Assembly: GCF_030704305.1 (NCBI RefSeq)
Contig: NZ_CP131935.1
Span: 4,898,001-4,962,000, forward strand
Origin: Massilia sp. R2A-15
GTDB taxonomy: Bacteria; Pseudomonadota; Gammaproteobacteria; Burkholderiales; Burkholderiaceae_D
DNA: 64,000 nt
Direction: 5' to 3'
In this document: piece after piece, positions 36,761-45,653 of the stretch
Position numbering within the stretch: the first letter of the stretch is position 1
Layout: each line of letters starts with the position of its first letter
Notes under the pieces: generated by a model
The model's input: the letters and a program-made list of their open reading frames with translations, nothing else
Told to the model about the DNA's origin: nothing
The model's database searches: none
Program-made: the position numbers and the translations under genes

Positions 36761-37477
36761 TTAGTCATCGCTGTCGACAGGGTCGATCAGCACCGCGTTC
36801 GGATCGCGCTCCACGTCGGTCAGGCCGAGCAGGTCGATGATCTTGTCGTTCGCCTCGTCGATGCCGATGCGCTTGAGCGCCGAGAACAGCTGCACCGTGA
36901 ACGGGAAGCCTTCGCCGTCCTCGTCCACATAACTGTCGAGCATCTGGCGCGCCTGGCGCAGCGCATTGGTCGATTCGTTGCGGTTGAGCTTGTCGGCCTT
37001 GGTCAGGATGCAGTGGATCGGCTTGCCGGTCGGGGCGAACCACTCGAGCATCTGGATGTCCAGCTCGGTGAACGGGCGGCGCGAATCCATGATCAGCACC
37101 AGCGCGGCGAGCTGCTCGCGGCGCTGCACGTAGTCGCCCAGCAGCTTTTGCCAGTGCAGCTTGGCCGAGCCGGACACTTCCGCGTAGCCGTAACCCGGCA
37201 GGTCGACCAGCAGCGCTTCGATCTCGTCGACCCGGGTCGGATCCTTGCGGTGCTGCCCGACGTGGGCGCCGCCGATCGAGAAGTAGTTGATGTGCTGGGT
37301 TCGGCCGGGGGTCTTGGACGCGAACGCCAGGCCCTTCTGGTTGGTCAGGATGTTGATGGCGGTCGATTTGCCGGCGTTCGAACGGCCCGCAAAGGCGATT
37401 TCAGGCGCCGTGGTGGTCGGCAGATCGCGCAGTTGGTTGACGGTCGTAAAGAATCGGGCTTGCCAGAGTTTGGACAT
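36761..37477 (-). CDS. engB: EngB/YihA, ribosome-biogenesis GTPase
   Basis: 238-residue TRAFAC GTPase needed for 50S subunit assembly and cell division. G motifs: G-R-S-N-A-G-K-S (G1), a T-P-G-R-T-Q region (G2), D-L-P-G-Y-G (G3), T-K-A-D (G4) and S-A-L-K (G5). The frame is open another 46 codons upstream, but the protein normally begins M-S-K-L-W-Q-A-R-F at 37477. Divergent from the cytochrome c4 gene. In many betaproteobacteria engB is likewise divergent from a cytochrome c4 gene, supporting the assignment. Confidence 0.96.
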   Translation of the reverse strand: MSKLWQARFFTTVNQLRDLPTTTAPEIAFAGRSNAGKSTAINILTNQKGLAFASKTPGRTQHINYFSIGGAHVGQHRKDPTRVDEIEALLVDLPGYGYAEVSGSAKLHWQKLLGDYVQRREQLAALVLIMDSRRPFTELDIQMLEWFAPTGKPIHCILTKADKLNRNESTNALRQARQMLDSYVDEDGEGFPFTVQLFSALKRIGIDEANDKIIDLLGLTDVERDPNAVLIDPVDSDD

Positions 37478-37640
37478 GAATTGGAAAATTGCAACAAAAG
37501 GGGGCGATGACGCCAGAAAGCTATTGTACAATAAGGGGTTACGATTGTTGCGAAGCGACGCTTTTATCGGTTCGCAAGCACGTTGCATGCATTGGCAGTC
37601 CCTAAATAAAACCAATTATTGACTCGTCTAAGGTGTTTGA

Positions 37641-38324
37641 ATGAATCGTGTGTTTTTTCCGTCCGCGTCCGCAGCAATTGTGAAATCCATGCTGGTCGCC
37701 GCGCTCGCGGTGTCCGGCCTCGCCAGCGCCGCCGAGCACGCCGCCGCGCCGGCCCCGGCCAAGGCTGACGCCGCCAAGGGCGCCACCTTGTTCGACAGCG
37801 GCGACGCCGCGCGCAGCCTGCCTGCCTGCGTGTCCTGCCACGGCGCCGCCGGCAATTCCACCATCGCCGCCAATCCGAAGCTGGCCGGCCAGGTCGAAAA
37901 CTACGTCTACAAGCAACTCGTCGATTTCACCGGCGCGGACCGCAATCAAGCCGTGATGACCACCTACGCCAAGATGCTGACCGACGAAGAGAAGCGCAAC
38001 GTCGCCGCCTACGTCGGCGCACAGAAGCAGAAGCCGGGCGCCGCCAAAAACAAGGACACGGTCGAGCTGGGCAAGAAGATCTATCGCGGCGGCATCGCCG
38101 ACAAAGGCGTCGCCGCCTGCGCCAGCTGCCATGGCGCCACCGGCGCAGGCTTGCCGATCCAGTATCCGCGTATCGGCGGCCAGCACCAGGATTACACCGT
38201 CGCCCAGCTGACCGCGTTCCGCAGCGGCGCGCGCAAGAACAGCGCCCCGATGGCGGCGCTGGCCAAGCGCATGTCCGACGACGAGATGAAAGCGGTTGCC
38301 GATTACATCGCCGGCCTGAAATAA
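37641..38324 (+). CDS. cytochrome c4-like di-heme protein
   Basis: 227-residue periplasmic di-heme cytochrome c. Signal peptide residues 1 to about 31 (S-G-L-A-S-A-A). Heme sites are C-V-S-C-H (63-67) and C-A-S-C-H (160-164), each at the start of a c-type domain of similar layout (K-L-A-G-Q...Y-V-Y-K-Q-L and R-I-G-G-Q...Y-T-V-A-Q-L). Distal Met ligands are likely in M-T-T-Y-A-K-M and S-A-P-M. It probably passes electrons to a terminal oxidase. The resB-ccsB genes downstream encode the machinery that attaches its hemes. A terminator follows it. Confidence 0.93.
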   Translation: MNRVFFPSASAAIVKSMLVAALAVSGLASAAEHAAAPAPAKADAAKGATLFDSGDAARSLPACVSCHGAAGNSTIAANPKLAGQVENYVYKQLVDFTGADRNQAVMTTYAKMLTDEEKRNVAAYVGAQKQKPGAAKNKDTVELGKKIYRGGIADKGVAACASCHGATGAGLPIQYPRIGGQHQDYTVAQLTAFRSGARKNSAPMAALAKRMSDDEMKAVADYIAGLK

Positions 38325-38339
38325 TCACCCGGCCGCGCG

Positions 38340-38386
38340 CGGAACCGGGGTCTGGTCCCGCGGCGCGACGGGGACGCCGAGTCCCC
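38340..38386 (+). repeat. GGGGTCTGGTCC-type extragenic element
   Basis: Contains CCGGGGTCTGGTCCCGCGG, nearly the same as the right arm of the palindrome at 61688-61716. Part of a dispersed extragenic repeat family; a short related piece (GGACCTGACCCCAT) also lies near 35715. Confidence 0.5.
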
Positions 38387-38391
38387 ATCTC

Positions 38392-38427
38392 AAAAGGGCA
38401 GCAGCGCAAGCGGGCTGCCCTTTTTTG
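38392..38427 (+). terminator. rho-independent terminator after cytochrome c4
   Basis: AAAAGGGCAGC...GGGCTGCCCTTTTTT forms a GC stem with flanking A/T pairs and a six-T tail between the cytochrome gene and resB. It probably ends the cytochrome transcript, so resB-ccsB would need read-through or their own promoter. Confidence 0.8.
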
Positions 38428-38453
38428 TTGTAGAGCACAGGAATTTGCATAGC

Positions 38454-40547
38454 ATGAGTAACACCGGAATCGAACTGAAAACCAGGCGCCGCGGGCTCGC
38501 CGACGCCGTCGAGCTGTTGTCGTCGATGCGCTTCGCCATCAGCCTGTTGACCATCATTGCCATCGCCGCGATGATCGGCACGGTGATGAAGCAGAACGAG
38601 CCGATGCCGAACTACGTCAATCAATTCGGTCCCTTCTGGTTCGAAATCTTCAACAAGCTCGGTCTTTATGCCGTCTATTCTGCCTGGTGGTTCCTGCTGA
38701 TCCTGACCTTCCTGATCGCCTCGACCGCGCTGTGCATCGTGCGCAACGGCCCGAAGATGATCAAGGATATGCGCAGTTGGCGCGAGAACGTGCGCGAAGA
38801 ATCGCTGCGCAACTTCCATCACAAGGCCGAGTGGACGGGCGCCCTGACCCGGCAGGCACTGGCGCAGCAGAGCGCGGCGCGCCTGGCCGACGCCGGCTAC
38901 CGCACCAGGATCGTCGAGAAGGAAACCGGCACCCTGGTGGCGGCCAAGAAGGGCGCGGCCAACAAGCTCGGCTACATCTTCGCGCACGGCGCCATCATCG
39001 TCATCCTGCTCGGCGGCATGCTCGATTCGGACCTGCCGATCCGCTTCCAGCAGTGGTTCATGGGCAAGACGCCGTTTGCCGGCAACGGCGTGATCGCCGA
39101 CATTCCCGCGAAGCACCGCCTGGGCCTCGGCAATCCCACCTTCCGCGGCAACACCATGATCCCGGAAGGGCAGGGCAGCGACACCGCCATCATCCCGCAG
39201 GCCACCGGCGTGCTGGTGCAGGACCTGCCGTTCACCATCCTGCTCAAAAAGTTCACCATCGACTTCTATTCGACCGGCATGCCCAAGCTGTTCGCCAGCG
39301 ACGTCGAGATCCGCGACCATGAGACCGGCAAGACATTCCCCGCCACTATCGAAGTAAACAAGCCGCTGATCTACAAGGGCGTGGCGGTGTACCAGTCCAG
39401 CTTCGAAGACGGCGGCAGCAAGCTGAAGCTGACCGGTTTCCCGATGACGGGCGCCGACAGCAAGCCGTTCGCGCTGACCGGCGAAGTCAATTCGTCCACC
39501 GACCTCAAGCGCGGCGACGACCAGTATTCGGTCGAGTGGTCGGGCTTCCGTCCGTTCAACGTGGAGAACACGGGCAGCCAGGATGCGCGCGCCGTGACCA
39601 AGGGGCAGAGCCTGAACGAGCAGTTCTCCGCCAGCCTCGACAAGCACTCCGGCTCGGCAGCGAAGAACGCCAACAACAAGGACCTGAAAAACGTCGGCCC
39701 AAGCGTGCAGTACAAGCTGCGCGATAAGACCGGCCAAGCGCGCGAATTCCAGAACTACATGCAGCCGGTGACGATCGACGGCGCCCAGATGTTCCTCGCG
39801 GGCATGCGCATCTCGCCCGCGGACCCGTTCCAGTTCCTGCGCATTCCGGCCGACGACGAGCACAGCATGCGCGAGTGGATGCGCCTGCGCGCCGCGCTGG
39901 CCGACCCGGCCCTGCGCGCGCAGGCAGCCCGGCGCTACGCCGAGCGTGCGATGGCGTCGAGCGCCGGCGGCCGCGCGCTGCAGGAACAGTTGCGCGAGTC
40001 GAGCGAAAAGACGCTCGCCATTTTCGCCGGCGACGGCAAAAACGGCGGCTTCACCGCGGTGGCCGACTTCATCGGCGCGCTGAAAGTGCCGGAGGCCGAG
40101 CAGCGCAACGCCGCCAACCTGTTCATGAAAATGCTCAACGGCACGCTGTGGGAGCTGTGGCACGCGGCGCGCGAGCGCGACGGCCTGGCGCCGGTGTCCG
40201 CCGACGACAACCATGCGCGCTTCCTGCAACTGGCCACCAATGCGCTGTCCGACAGCTTCTTCTACGGCGCGCCGGTGCTGCTGCAGCTCGACGACTTCAC
40301 CGAGGTCAAGGCCACGGTGCTGCAGGTGTCGCGCTCGCCGGGCAAGAGCGTGGTCTACCTGGGCTGCCTGCTGCTGGTGATCGGCGTATTCTCGATGTTC
40401 TACATTCGCGAGCGCCGCCTGTGGGTATGGATCCGCGAAGCGCCGGGCGGCAGCCACGCCCTGATGGCCATGAGCACGCAACGCAAGACGCTCGACTTCG
40501 AGCATGAATTCAACGACATGAAAGCCAAGCTGCCGCAATCGGCGTAA
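38454..40547 (+). CDS. resB: ResB (Ccs1), System II cytochrome c biogenesis protein
   Basis: 697-residue ResB/Ccs1, which with CcsA/ResC transports and attaches heme to apocytochromes c. Begins at ATG 38454 with AGGA upstream; a TTG three codons earlier is also in frame. Transmembrane helices appear near residues 25-42, 70-92 (W-W-F-L-L-I-L-T-F-L), 165-185 and close to the C-terminus (V-V-Y-L-G-C-L-L-L-V-I-G-V-F-S-M-F). The N-terminal S-M-R-F-A-I-S-L-L motif is typical. A large periplasmic domain (about 190-620) lies between helices. Pairs with ccsB 23 bases downstream. Confidence 0.94.
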   Translation: MSNTGIELKTRRRGLADAVELLSSMRFAISLLTIIAIAAMIGTVMKQNEPMPNYVNQFGPFWFEIFNKLGLYAVYSAWWFLLILTFLIASTALCIVRNGPKMIKDMRSWRENVREESLRNFHHKAEWTGALTRQALAQQSAARLADAGYRTRIVEKETGTLVAAKKGAANKLGYIFAHGAIIVILLGGMLDSDLPIRFQQWFMGKTPFAGNGVIADIPAKHRLGLGNPTFRGNTMIPEGQGSDTAIIPQATGVLVQDLPFTILLKKFTIDFYSTGMPKLFASDVEIRDHETGKTFPATIEVNKPLIYKGVAVYQSSFEDGGSKLKLTGFPMTGADSKPFALTGEVNSSTDLKRGDDQYSVEWSGFRPFNVENTGSQDARAVTKGQSLNEQFSASLDKHSGSAAKNANNKDLKNVGPSVQYKLRDKTGQAREFQNYMQPVTIDGAQMFLAGMRISPADPFQFLRIPADDEHSMREWMRLRAALADPALRAQAARRYAERAMASSAGGRALQEQLRESSEKTLAIFAGDGKNGGFTAVADFIGALKVPEAEQRNAANLFMKMLNGTLWELWHAARERDGLAPVSADDNHARFLQLATNALSDSFFYGAPVLLQLDDFTEVKATVLQVSRSPGKSVVYLGCLLLVIGVFSMFYIRERRLWVWIREAPGGSHALMAMSTQRKTLDFEHEFNDMKAKLPQSA

Positions 40548-40570
40548 GCTGGCGGCACCAGGAGGATCTG

Positions 40571-41722
40571 ATGGAACTCTCGCAAGCACAAACCTATTCG
40601 CAGGCGCCCGGCTATTTCCGCCGCCTCGGGCCGCTCGACTGGCTGTTCGGCGCCATGCTGCTGGGCGGCGCCGTGTTCGCGCTGAACCGCTACGGCGCGT
40701 TCATGGACTATTACGAAAAGGCGATCCTGCTGCTGGCCGCGCCGACCTTTGCCGCGCTGGGCTGGCACTGGAAACCGGTACGCTGGCTGATGCCGGTCGT
40801 CGCGCTGCTGGCGCTGTGGGCCGTGTCGCTGTACGGCGGCGACCTCGACATGGCGAACAAGAAATTCTTCCTCAAATACATGCTGTCGTCGCAGTCGGCG
40901 ATCCTGTGGATGAGCACAATGTTCGTGTTCTCGACCGTGTTTTACTGGATCGGCCTGGCGGGGCGCTCGAATTTCGGCTCCGCGGTCGGCTCCAAGCTGT
41001 GCTGGGCGGCAGTGGTGCTCGGCTTCACCGGCATGATGGTGCGCTGGTACGAGTCCTACCTGATCGGCGCCGACGTCGGCCACATCCCGGTGTCGAACCT
41101 GTACGAAGTGTTCATCCTGTTCTCGATGATCACCGCGATGTTCTACCTGTACTACGAGCAGCGCTACGCGACGCGCCAGTTGGGCCCGTTCGTCATGCTG
41201 GTCATCACCGCCGCGGTCGGCTTCCTGATGTGGTACACGATGTCGCGCGACGCCGCCGACATCCAGCCGCTGCTGCCGGCGCTGCAAAGCTGGTGGATGA
41301 AGATCCACGTGCCGGCCAATTTCATCGGCTACGGCACGTTTTCGCTGGCCGCGATGGTCGGCTCGGCCTACCTGCTCAAGTCGCACGGCTACCTTCAAAA
41401 TCGCCTGCCGTCGCTGGAAGTGCTGGACGACGTGATGTACAAGGCGATCTCGGTCGGCTTCGCGTTCTTCACCGTCGCCACCATCCTCGGCGCGCTGTGG
41501 GCGGCCGAAGCGTGGGGCGGGTACTGGTCGTGGGACCCGAAGGAAACCTGGGCGCTGATCGTCTGGCTGAACTACGCGGCCTGGCTGCACATGCGCCTGA
41601 TGAGCGGCCTGCGCGGGCGCGTGGCGGCCTGGTGGGCGCTGATCGGGCTGGTGGTGACCAGCTTCGCCTTCCTCGGCGTGAACATGTTCTTGTCGGGTCT
41701 CCACTCCTACGGCAAGCTGTAA
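40571..41722 (+). CDS. ccsB: CcsB/CcsA (ResC) heme-handling membrane protein
   Basis: 383-residue polytopic protein of the heme-handling family (System II). The tryptophan-rich motif is W-G-G-Y-W-S-W-D-P-K-E-T-W-A-L (about 316-330), and conserved His residues lie in I-G-A-D-V-G-H-I-P-V-S-N-L-Y-E, K-I-H-V-P-A-N-F-I-G-Y and G-L-H-S-Y-G near the end. At least eight hydrophobic helices. AGGAGGATCTG precedes the ATG. Forms the cytochrome c synthase with ResB. Confidence 0.95.
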   Translation: MELSQAQTYSQAPGYFRRLGPLDWLFGAMLLGGAVFALNRYGAFMDYYEKAILLLAAPTFAALGWHWKPVRWLMPVVALLALWAVSLYGGDLDMANKKFFLKYMLSSQSAILWMSTMFVFSTVFYWIGLAGRSNFGSAVGSKLCWAAVVLGFTGMMVRWYESYLIGADVGHIPVSNLYEVFILFSMITAMFYLYYEQRYATRQLGPFVMLVITAAVGFLMWYTMSRDAADIQPLLPALQSWWMKIHVPANFIGYGTFSLAAMVGSAYLLKSHGYLQNRLPSLEVLDDVMYKAISVGFAFFTVATILGALWAAEAWGGYWSWDPKETWALIVWLNYAAWLHMRLMSGLRGRVAAWWALIGLVVTSFAFLGVNMFLSGLHSYGKL

Positions 41723-41730
41723 ATACGCCA

Positions 41731-41824
41731 GTGTGTCGTACCTGCGAAGGCAGGCACCCGTACCGAGCGGGAAATTCGGTGAAAGCGTTTTCAGCATAGG
41801 CACCTGCCTCCGCAGGTGCGACGG
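41731..41824. repeat. dispersed palindromic repeat, related to the 35.6 kb tandem repeat
   Basis: GTCGTACCTGCGAAGGCAGGCACCC on the left and GGCACCTGCCTCCGCAGGTGCGAC on the right form an imperfect inverted pair separated by about 45 bases. The core matches the palindromes at 35557-35704. The element spans the ccsB to msrP gap. On one strand it could encode the V-P-A-K-A-G-T-H string typical of such repeats when mistranslated. Confidence 0.7.
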
Positions 41825-41857
41825 CCGAGTCATAAGCGGCGCAGCGTACGCAAATAA

Positions 41858-41881
41858 TTGACAATTTGGTGTAAGGTTGTC
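41858..41881 (+). promoter_or_regulatory. possible -35 element and inverted repeat upstream of msrP
   Basis: TTGACA at 41858-41863 is a consensus -35 box, but no good -10 is found at the right distance. It overlaps the inverted repeat GACAA-N12-TTGTC (41860-41864 and 41877-41881), which could be an operator. Placed 50 bases before msrP. Confidence 0.3.
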
Positions 41882-41933
41882 GCGATGTCATTCGACAAAG
41901 CTGCATCCCAACACCGAATTGCCGAGGAAAGCC

Positions 41934-42911
41934 ATGCTGATCAAACGTAGCCCGAACGGCCTCGACCTGCCGTTTTCGTCCGAAATCACGCCGCAGGAAG
42001 TCTACGAGCAGCGGCGCAAGTTCATCAAGGCGATGGCCGTCGGCGCCGCCGTCGGCAGCTCGCTGTGGGAAATGGCGAACCGCGAAGCCTTCGCCCAGGC
42101 GCCGGCCGCCAAGCTGGCCGCCAAGCTCAATCCCGCCTACTCCGTGATGGAAAAGCAGACGCCGTTCAAGGACGCGTCGAGCTACAACAACTTCTACGAA
42201 TTCGGCACCGACAAGTCCGAGCCGGCTGTCAACGCGCACACCCTCAAGACGCATCCGTGGACGGTGTCGATCGAGGGCGAGGTGAAGAAGCCGATGACGC
42301 TCGATATCGACAGCCTGACCAAGCTGGCACCGCTGGAAGAGCGCGTGTATCGCCTGCGCTGCGTCGAAGGCTGGTCGATGGTGATTCCTTGGGTTGGATA
42401 TTCGCTGTCCGAATTGATCAAAAAGGTCGAGCCGACCGGGAATGCCAAGTTCGTCGAGTTCACCACGCTGGCCGACCGCAAGCAGATGCCCGGCGTCGGC
42501 AGCCGCGTGCTCGATTGGCCGTATGTCGAAGGCCTGCGCATGGACGAGGCCATGCATCCGCTGACACTGCTCACGGTGGGCATGTACGGTCAGGTGCTGC
42601 CGAACCAGAACGGCGCGCCGGTGCGCGTGATCGTGCCGTGGAAGTACGGCTTCAAGTCGGCCAAGTCGATCGTGAAGATCCGCTTCGTGAAGGACCAGCC
42701 GAAAACCGCGTGGAACGTGTCGGCGCCGAACGAGTACGGCTTCTACTCGAACGTCAATCCCGAGGTCGACCACCCGCGCTGGTCGCAGGCCAGCGAACGC
42801 CGCATTGGCGAGGACGGCTTTTTCACCAAGAAGCGCAAGACGCTGATGTTCAACGGGTACCCGCAGGTCGCCTCGCTGTACACCGGCATGGACCTGAAGA
42901 AGAACTACTGA
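41934..42911 (+). CDS. msrP: MsrP, molybdopterin methionine sulfoxide reductase catalytic subunit
   Basis: 325-residue periplasmic molybdoenzyme (formerly YedY) that repairs oxidised methionine in envelope proteins. ATG at 41934 follows GAGGAAAG; the frame opens 19 codons earlier without a ribosome site. A Tat signal is present: R-R-K-F-I-K at about 27-32 followed by A-M-A-V-G-A-A-V-G. The molybdenum-ligand Cys is in [14 protein letters not shown] (near 142). Other conserved parts: [11 protein letters not shown] and V-P-W-K-Y-G-F-K. Two bases separate it from msrQ. Confidence 0.96.
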   Translation: MLIKRSPNGLDLPFSSEITPQEVYEQRRKFIKAMAVGAAVGSSLWEMANREAFAQAPAAKLAAKLNPAYSVMEKQTPFKDASSYNNFYEFGTDKSEPAVNAHTLKTHPWTVSIEGEVKKPMTLDIDSLTKLAPLEERVYRLRCVEGWSMVIPWVGYSLSELIKKVEPTGNAKFVEFTTLADRKQMPGVGSRVLDWPYVEGLRMDEAMHPLTLLTVGMYGQVLPNQNGAPVRVIVPWKYGFKSAKSIVKIRFVKDQPKTAWNVSAPNEYGFYSNVNPEVDHPRWSQASERRIGEDGFFTKKRKTLMFNGYPQVASLYTGMDLKKNY

Positions 42912-42913
42912 TC

Positions 42914-43570
42914 ATGGCACTGAACCCGACCCCGCGCCAGGTCTTCGCGATCAAGGCCGGCATCTTCGCCCTGGGCTTGATTCCGGTGGCGAAGATGGCT
43001 TACCTGACCCTCACGCAGCAACTGGTCGAGCCGCTGGAACACATCACGCGCGGCACAGGCGACTGGGTGCTGTACTTCCTGTGCATCACGCTGGCGGTGA
43101 CGCCGCTGCGCCGCTTCACCGGCTGGAACTGGCTCATTAAACTGCGCCGCGAGCTGGGGCTGTTCGCGTTCTTCTACGCCTGCCTGCACTTCATGACGTT
43201 CATCTGGTTCGATCACTTCTTCGACCTGGCCGAGATGTGGAAGGATGTGCTCAAGCGGCCCTTCATCACGGTCGGCTTCACTGCGTTCGTGCTGCTGGTT
43301 CCACTGGCGGTGACGAGCACCAACGGCATGATCAAGCGCTTGGGCGGCAAGCGCTGGCAGTGGCTGCACCGGCTGATCTACGTGATCGCGCCGCTGGGGA
43401 TCCTGCATTTCTGGTGGATGAAGGCGGGCAAGCATGACTTCCAGCAGCCGATCATTTTCGGCGTTATCGTCGCGGTGCTGCTGGGAGTGAGACTGTACTG
43501 GAAGCTGGTGAAGCCGGCGCCGCGCGCGCCCGTGCAGGCAAACGCGCGGCGCGGCGGATCGCTTACTTGA
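42914..43570 (+). CDS. msrQ: MsrQ, heme membrane subunit of MsrPQ
   Basis: 218-residue integral membrane b-type heme protein (formerly YedZ) that supplies quinone-derived electrons to MsrP. About six helices. Likely heme His ligands in Y-A-C-L-H-F-M-T-F (about 96), W-L-H-R-L-I-Y (about 156) and L-H-F-W-W (about 169). The N-terminal T-G-x-W-x-L-Y-F-L-C-I-T-L-A-V-T-P-L-R motif is typical. The last 8 bases overlap the end of lysA on the opposite strand. Confidence 0.95.
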   Translation: MALNPTPRQVFAIKAGIFALGLIPVAKMAYLTLTQQLVEPLEHITRGTGDWVLYFLCITLAVTPLRRFTGWNWLIKLRRELGLFAFFYACLHFMTFIWFDHFFDLAEMWKDVLKRPFITVGFTAFVLLVPLAVTSTNGMIKRLGGKRWQWLHRLIYVIAPLGILHFWWMKAGKHDFQQPIIFGVIVAVLLGVRLYWKLVKPAPRAPVQANARRGGSLT

Positions 43571-44840
43571 TCAGCGATTCGAGCGCGAACAGGTCGGCCG
43601 GATTTTCACGCTGGCGGATCAGGTGGGCCTGGCCGCCGTCGATCATCACTTCGGCGGCGCGGCCGCGCGTGTTGTAGTTCGAGGACATCGTCAGGCCATA
43701 GGCGCCGGCGCTCATGATGGCCAGCACGTCGCCCTGCTGCGCCGACAGGATGCGGTCGCGCGCCAGCCAGTCGCCCGACTCGCACACCGGGCCGACCACG
43801 TCGTACAGGTTGGCCGAGCCGTCGCGCTGCACCACCGGCTGCACGCCCATCCAGGCCTGGTACAGGGCAGGGCGCATCAGGTCGTTCATGGCCGCGTCGA
43901 CCACGCAGAAATTCTTCTCTTCGCCCTGCTTGAGGAACTCCACCGTGGTGAGCAGCACGCCGGTGTTGCCGACGATCGAGCGGCCCGGCTCGAAGATCAC
44001 CTTGATCGGGGCGCCGTCGTAACGCTCGGCGCGCCAGGCGTCGATGCGCTTGAACAGGCGGCCCAGGTAGTCGCCCACCGCCACTGGCGCCGCTTCGCCC
44101 GCTTCGCCGTAGTCGATGCCAAGGCCGCCGCCGATGTCGAGGTGGTGCAGCACGATGCCTTCGGAGCCCAGCGTGTCGATCAGTTCGATCAGCTTGTCGA
44201 GCGCTTCGAGCAGCGGCGCGTCGTCCAGCAGCTGCGAGCCGATGTGGCAGTCGATGCCGGCCACTTCCAGGTGCGGCAGCGCGGCCGCGGCGCGGTAGGT
44301 GTCGAGCGCATCGACGAAGGCGACGCCGAACTTGTTGGCCTTCAGGCCCGTGGCGATGTAAGGGTGGGTCTTGGCGTCCACGTTAGGGTTCACGCGCAGC
44401 GACACGCGCGCGGTCTGGCCCATGCTGCCCGCCACTTCGTTCAGGCGGTGCAGCTCCGGGATCGACTCGACGTTGAAGCACAGGATGTCGTGCGACAGCG
44501 CCAGGCGCATTTCATCGACGGTCTTGCCGACGCCGGAGAAGATCACCTTCGACGGGTCGCCGCCGCCGGCCAGCACGCGCAGCAGTTCGCCGCCCGAGAC
44601 GATATCGAAGCCGGCGCCGCGGCGGGCCAGGATGTCGAGGATCGCCAGGTTCGAGTTCGCCTTCATCGCATAGCACACCAGCGCGTCGCGGCCGGTGCAG
44701 GCGTTGGCGTAGGAATCGAAGTTTTCCACCAGCGCCGCCTTCGAATAGACATAGGTCGGCGTGCCGAATTGCGCGGCGATATCGGACAGGGATGTGCTTT
44801 CGGCGTGCAGGACGCCGTCTTGGTAATTAAAGTGCGACAT
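43563..44840 (-). CDS. lysA: diaminopimelate decarboxylase
   Basis: 425-residue PLP enzyme making L-lysine from meso-diaminopimelate. The PLP lysine is in C-Y-A-M-K-A-N-S-N (about 59), with H-I-G-S-Q (about 198), the phosphate-binding G-G-G-L-G-I-D-Y (about 244), E-P-G-R-S-I (about 294) and the partner-subunit C-E-S-G-D motif (about 360). Length is normal. It lies just downstream of the lipoprotein gene lptM on the same strand, a common arrangement. Confidence 0.97.
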   Translation of the reverse strand: MSHFNYQDGVLHAESTSLSDIAAQFGTPTYVYSKAALVENFDSYANACTGRDALVCYAMKANSNLAILDILARRGAGFDIVSGGELLRVLAGGGDPSKVIFSGVGKTVDEMRLALSHDILCFNVESIPELHRLNEVAGSMGQTARVSLRVNPNVDAKTHPYIATGLKANKFGVAFVDALDTYRAAAALPHLEVAGIDCHIGSQLLDDAPLLEALDKLIELIDTLGSEGIVLHHLDIGGGLGIDYGEAGEAAPVAVGDYLGRLFKRIDAWRAERYDGAPIKVIFEPGRSIVGNTGVLLTTVEFLKQGEEKNFCVVDAAMNDLMRPALYQAWMGVQPVVQRDGSANLYDVVGPVCESGDWLARDRILSAQQGDVLAIMSAGAYGLTMSSNYNTRGRAAEVMIDGGQAHLIRQRENPADLFALESLIK

Positions 44841-44842
44841 GT

Positions 44843-45034
44843 TTATTGTTGGGCAGCGGGAGTAGGGATGGTGACGGGGGCAACCGGAATCGCGGGCGGC
44901 TGCACTGGCGTGGCGGCCGGCGCCGGCCTGGCGGGCGGCTTCGGCATGTACAGCGGGCCGGTCTGGCCGCAGCCGGCCAGCAGCGCGGCGGCGCCGATAA
45001 CGAGCGCAAGGGTGGACTTCACGATTAGAATCAC
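44843..45034 (-). CDS. lptM: LptM-like small lipoprotein
   Basis: 63-residue lipoprotein of the LptM (YifL) type, which in E. coli assists LptD maturation. Signal with lipobox L-L-A-G-C (Cys22), followed at once by the family mark G-Q-T-G-P-L-Y-M-P, then a Pro/Ala tail. Starts with GTG; a second in-frame GTG at 45022 is possible. Located between lysA and divergent cyaY, the usual place for this gene. Confidence 0.88.
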   Translation of the reverse strand: MILIVKSTLALVIGAAALLAGCGQTGPLYMPKPPARPAPAATPVQPPAIPVAPVTIPTPAAQQ

Positions 45035-45063
45035 GGTTTGATTAGCAGACCTTGGAGTGTAGC

Positions 45064-45390
45064 ATGAGCGAAACAGAATTTTTGGACCTGGCCCAATCCA
45101 CGCTGGACCAGATCGAATCGAAGATGGACCAGCTCAACGACGAGGACCTGCTCGATGTCGAGTGCAAGCGCAGCGGCAATGTACTCGAGATCGAATTCAT
45201 CGACAACGGCAGCAAGATCATCATCAACAGCCAGGCGCCGATGCAGGAGATGTGGGTGGCGGCCAAGTCGGGCGGCTTCCACTACAAGCGCGTCGATGGC
45301 CAGTGGATCAACACGCGCGACGGCAGCGAGCTGTTCGCGGCGCTGTCGGCGCTGGCCAGCGCCCAGGGTGGCGTCGCGGTCACGCTGTAG
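45064..45390 (+). CDS. cyaY: CyaY, frataxin homologue
   Basis: 108-residue frataxin-type iron-binding regulator of Fe-S cluster assembly. The acidic first helix (S-E-T-E-F-L-D-L-A...D-Q-I-E-S-K-M-D-Q-L-N-D-E-D-L-L-D-V-E) and the sheet segment with Q-E-M-W-V-A-A-K-S-G-G-F-H-Y are typical. The ATG at 45064 gives the usual N-terminus; a TTG four codons earlier is also in frame. Divergent from lptM with a 29-base gap. Confidence 0.95.
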   Translation: MSETEFLDLAQSTLDQIESKMDQLNDEDLLDVECKRSGNVLEIEFIDNGSKIIINSQAPMQEMWVAAKSGGFHYKRVDGQWINTRDGSELFAALSALASAQGGVAVTL

Positions 45391-45490
45391 ACGCGGAGAG
45401 TTGTTGACAAGGGCGTCAATAAGTTGATTGATTCAACTACCACTCGTCCCTTGCCTTGTCCATTCAGTTGGCTTCTGCTTGGGACGAACT

Positions 45491-45514
45491 AGCCGCTCAG
45501 TTGGGCGGCTTTTT
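45491..45514 (+). terminator. rho-independent terminator downstream of cyaY
   Basis: AGCCGC and GCGGCT pair around an 8-12 base loop and are followed by a short T run, 100 bases after the cyaY stop. Plausible end of the cyaY transcript. It also sits at the border of the palindrome-separated gene array. Confidence 0.6.
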
Positions 45515-45653
45515 CACATCCGAAACGCAACTTCGCTCGGTGCCAAGAGCTCGTGCAATAAAGTACTTGCAAGTCATTCGGCAACGTCGGACGACGGGCC
45601 GCTTTCGACCCATTGCGGACCTTCAGCTACCATGCAACCGGCCTGCGCAGACC

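Noticed and set aside
37478..37615. N-terminal extension of engB
   Set aside because: The family begins at M-S-K-L-W; the extra 46 codons cover the promoter region shared with the cytochrome gene.
38325..40589. 754-codon minus-strand frame opposite resB
   Set aside because: Antisense shadow; resB is fully supported by domain features.
43563..43570. 8-base tail-to-tail overlap of msrQ and lysA as a regulatory feature
   Set aside because: Short convergent overlaps are common and nothing else points to a function.
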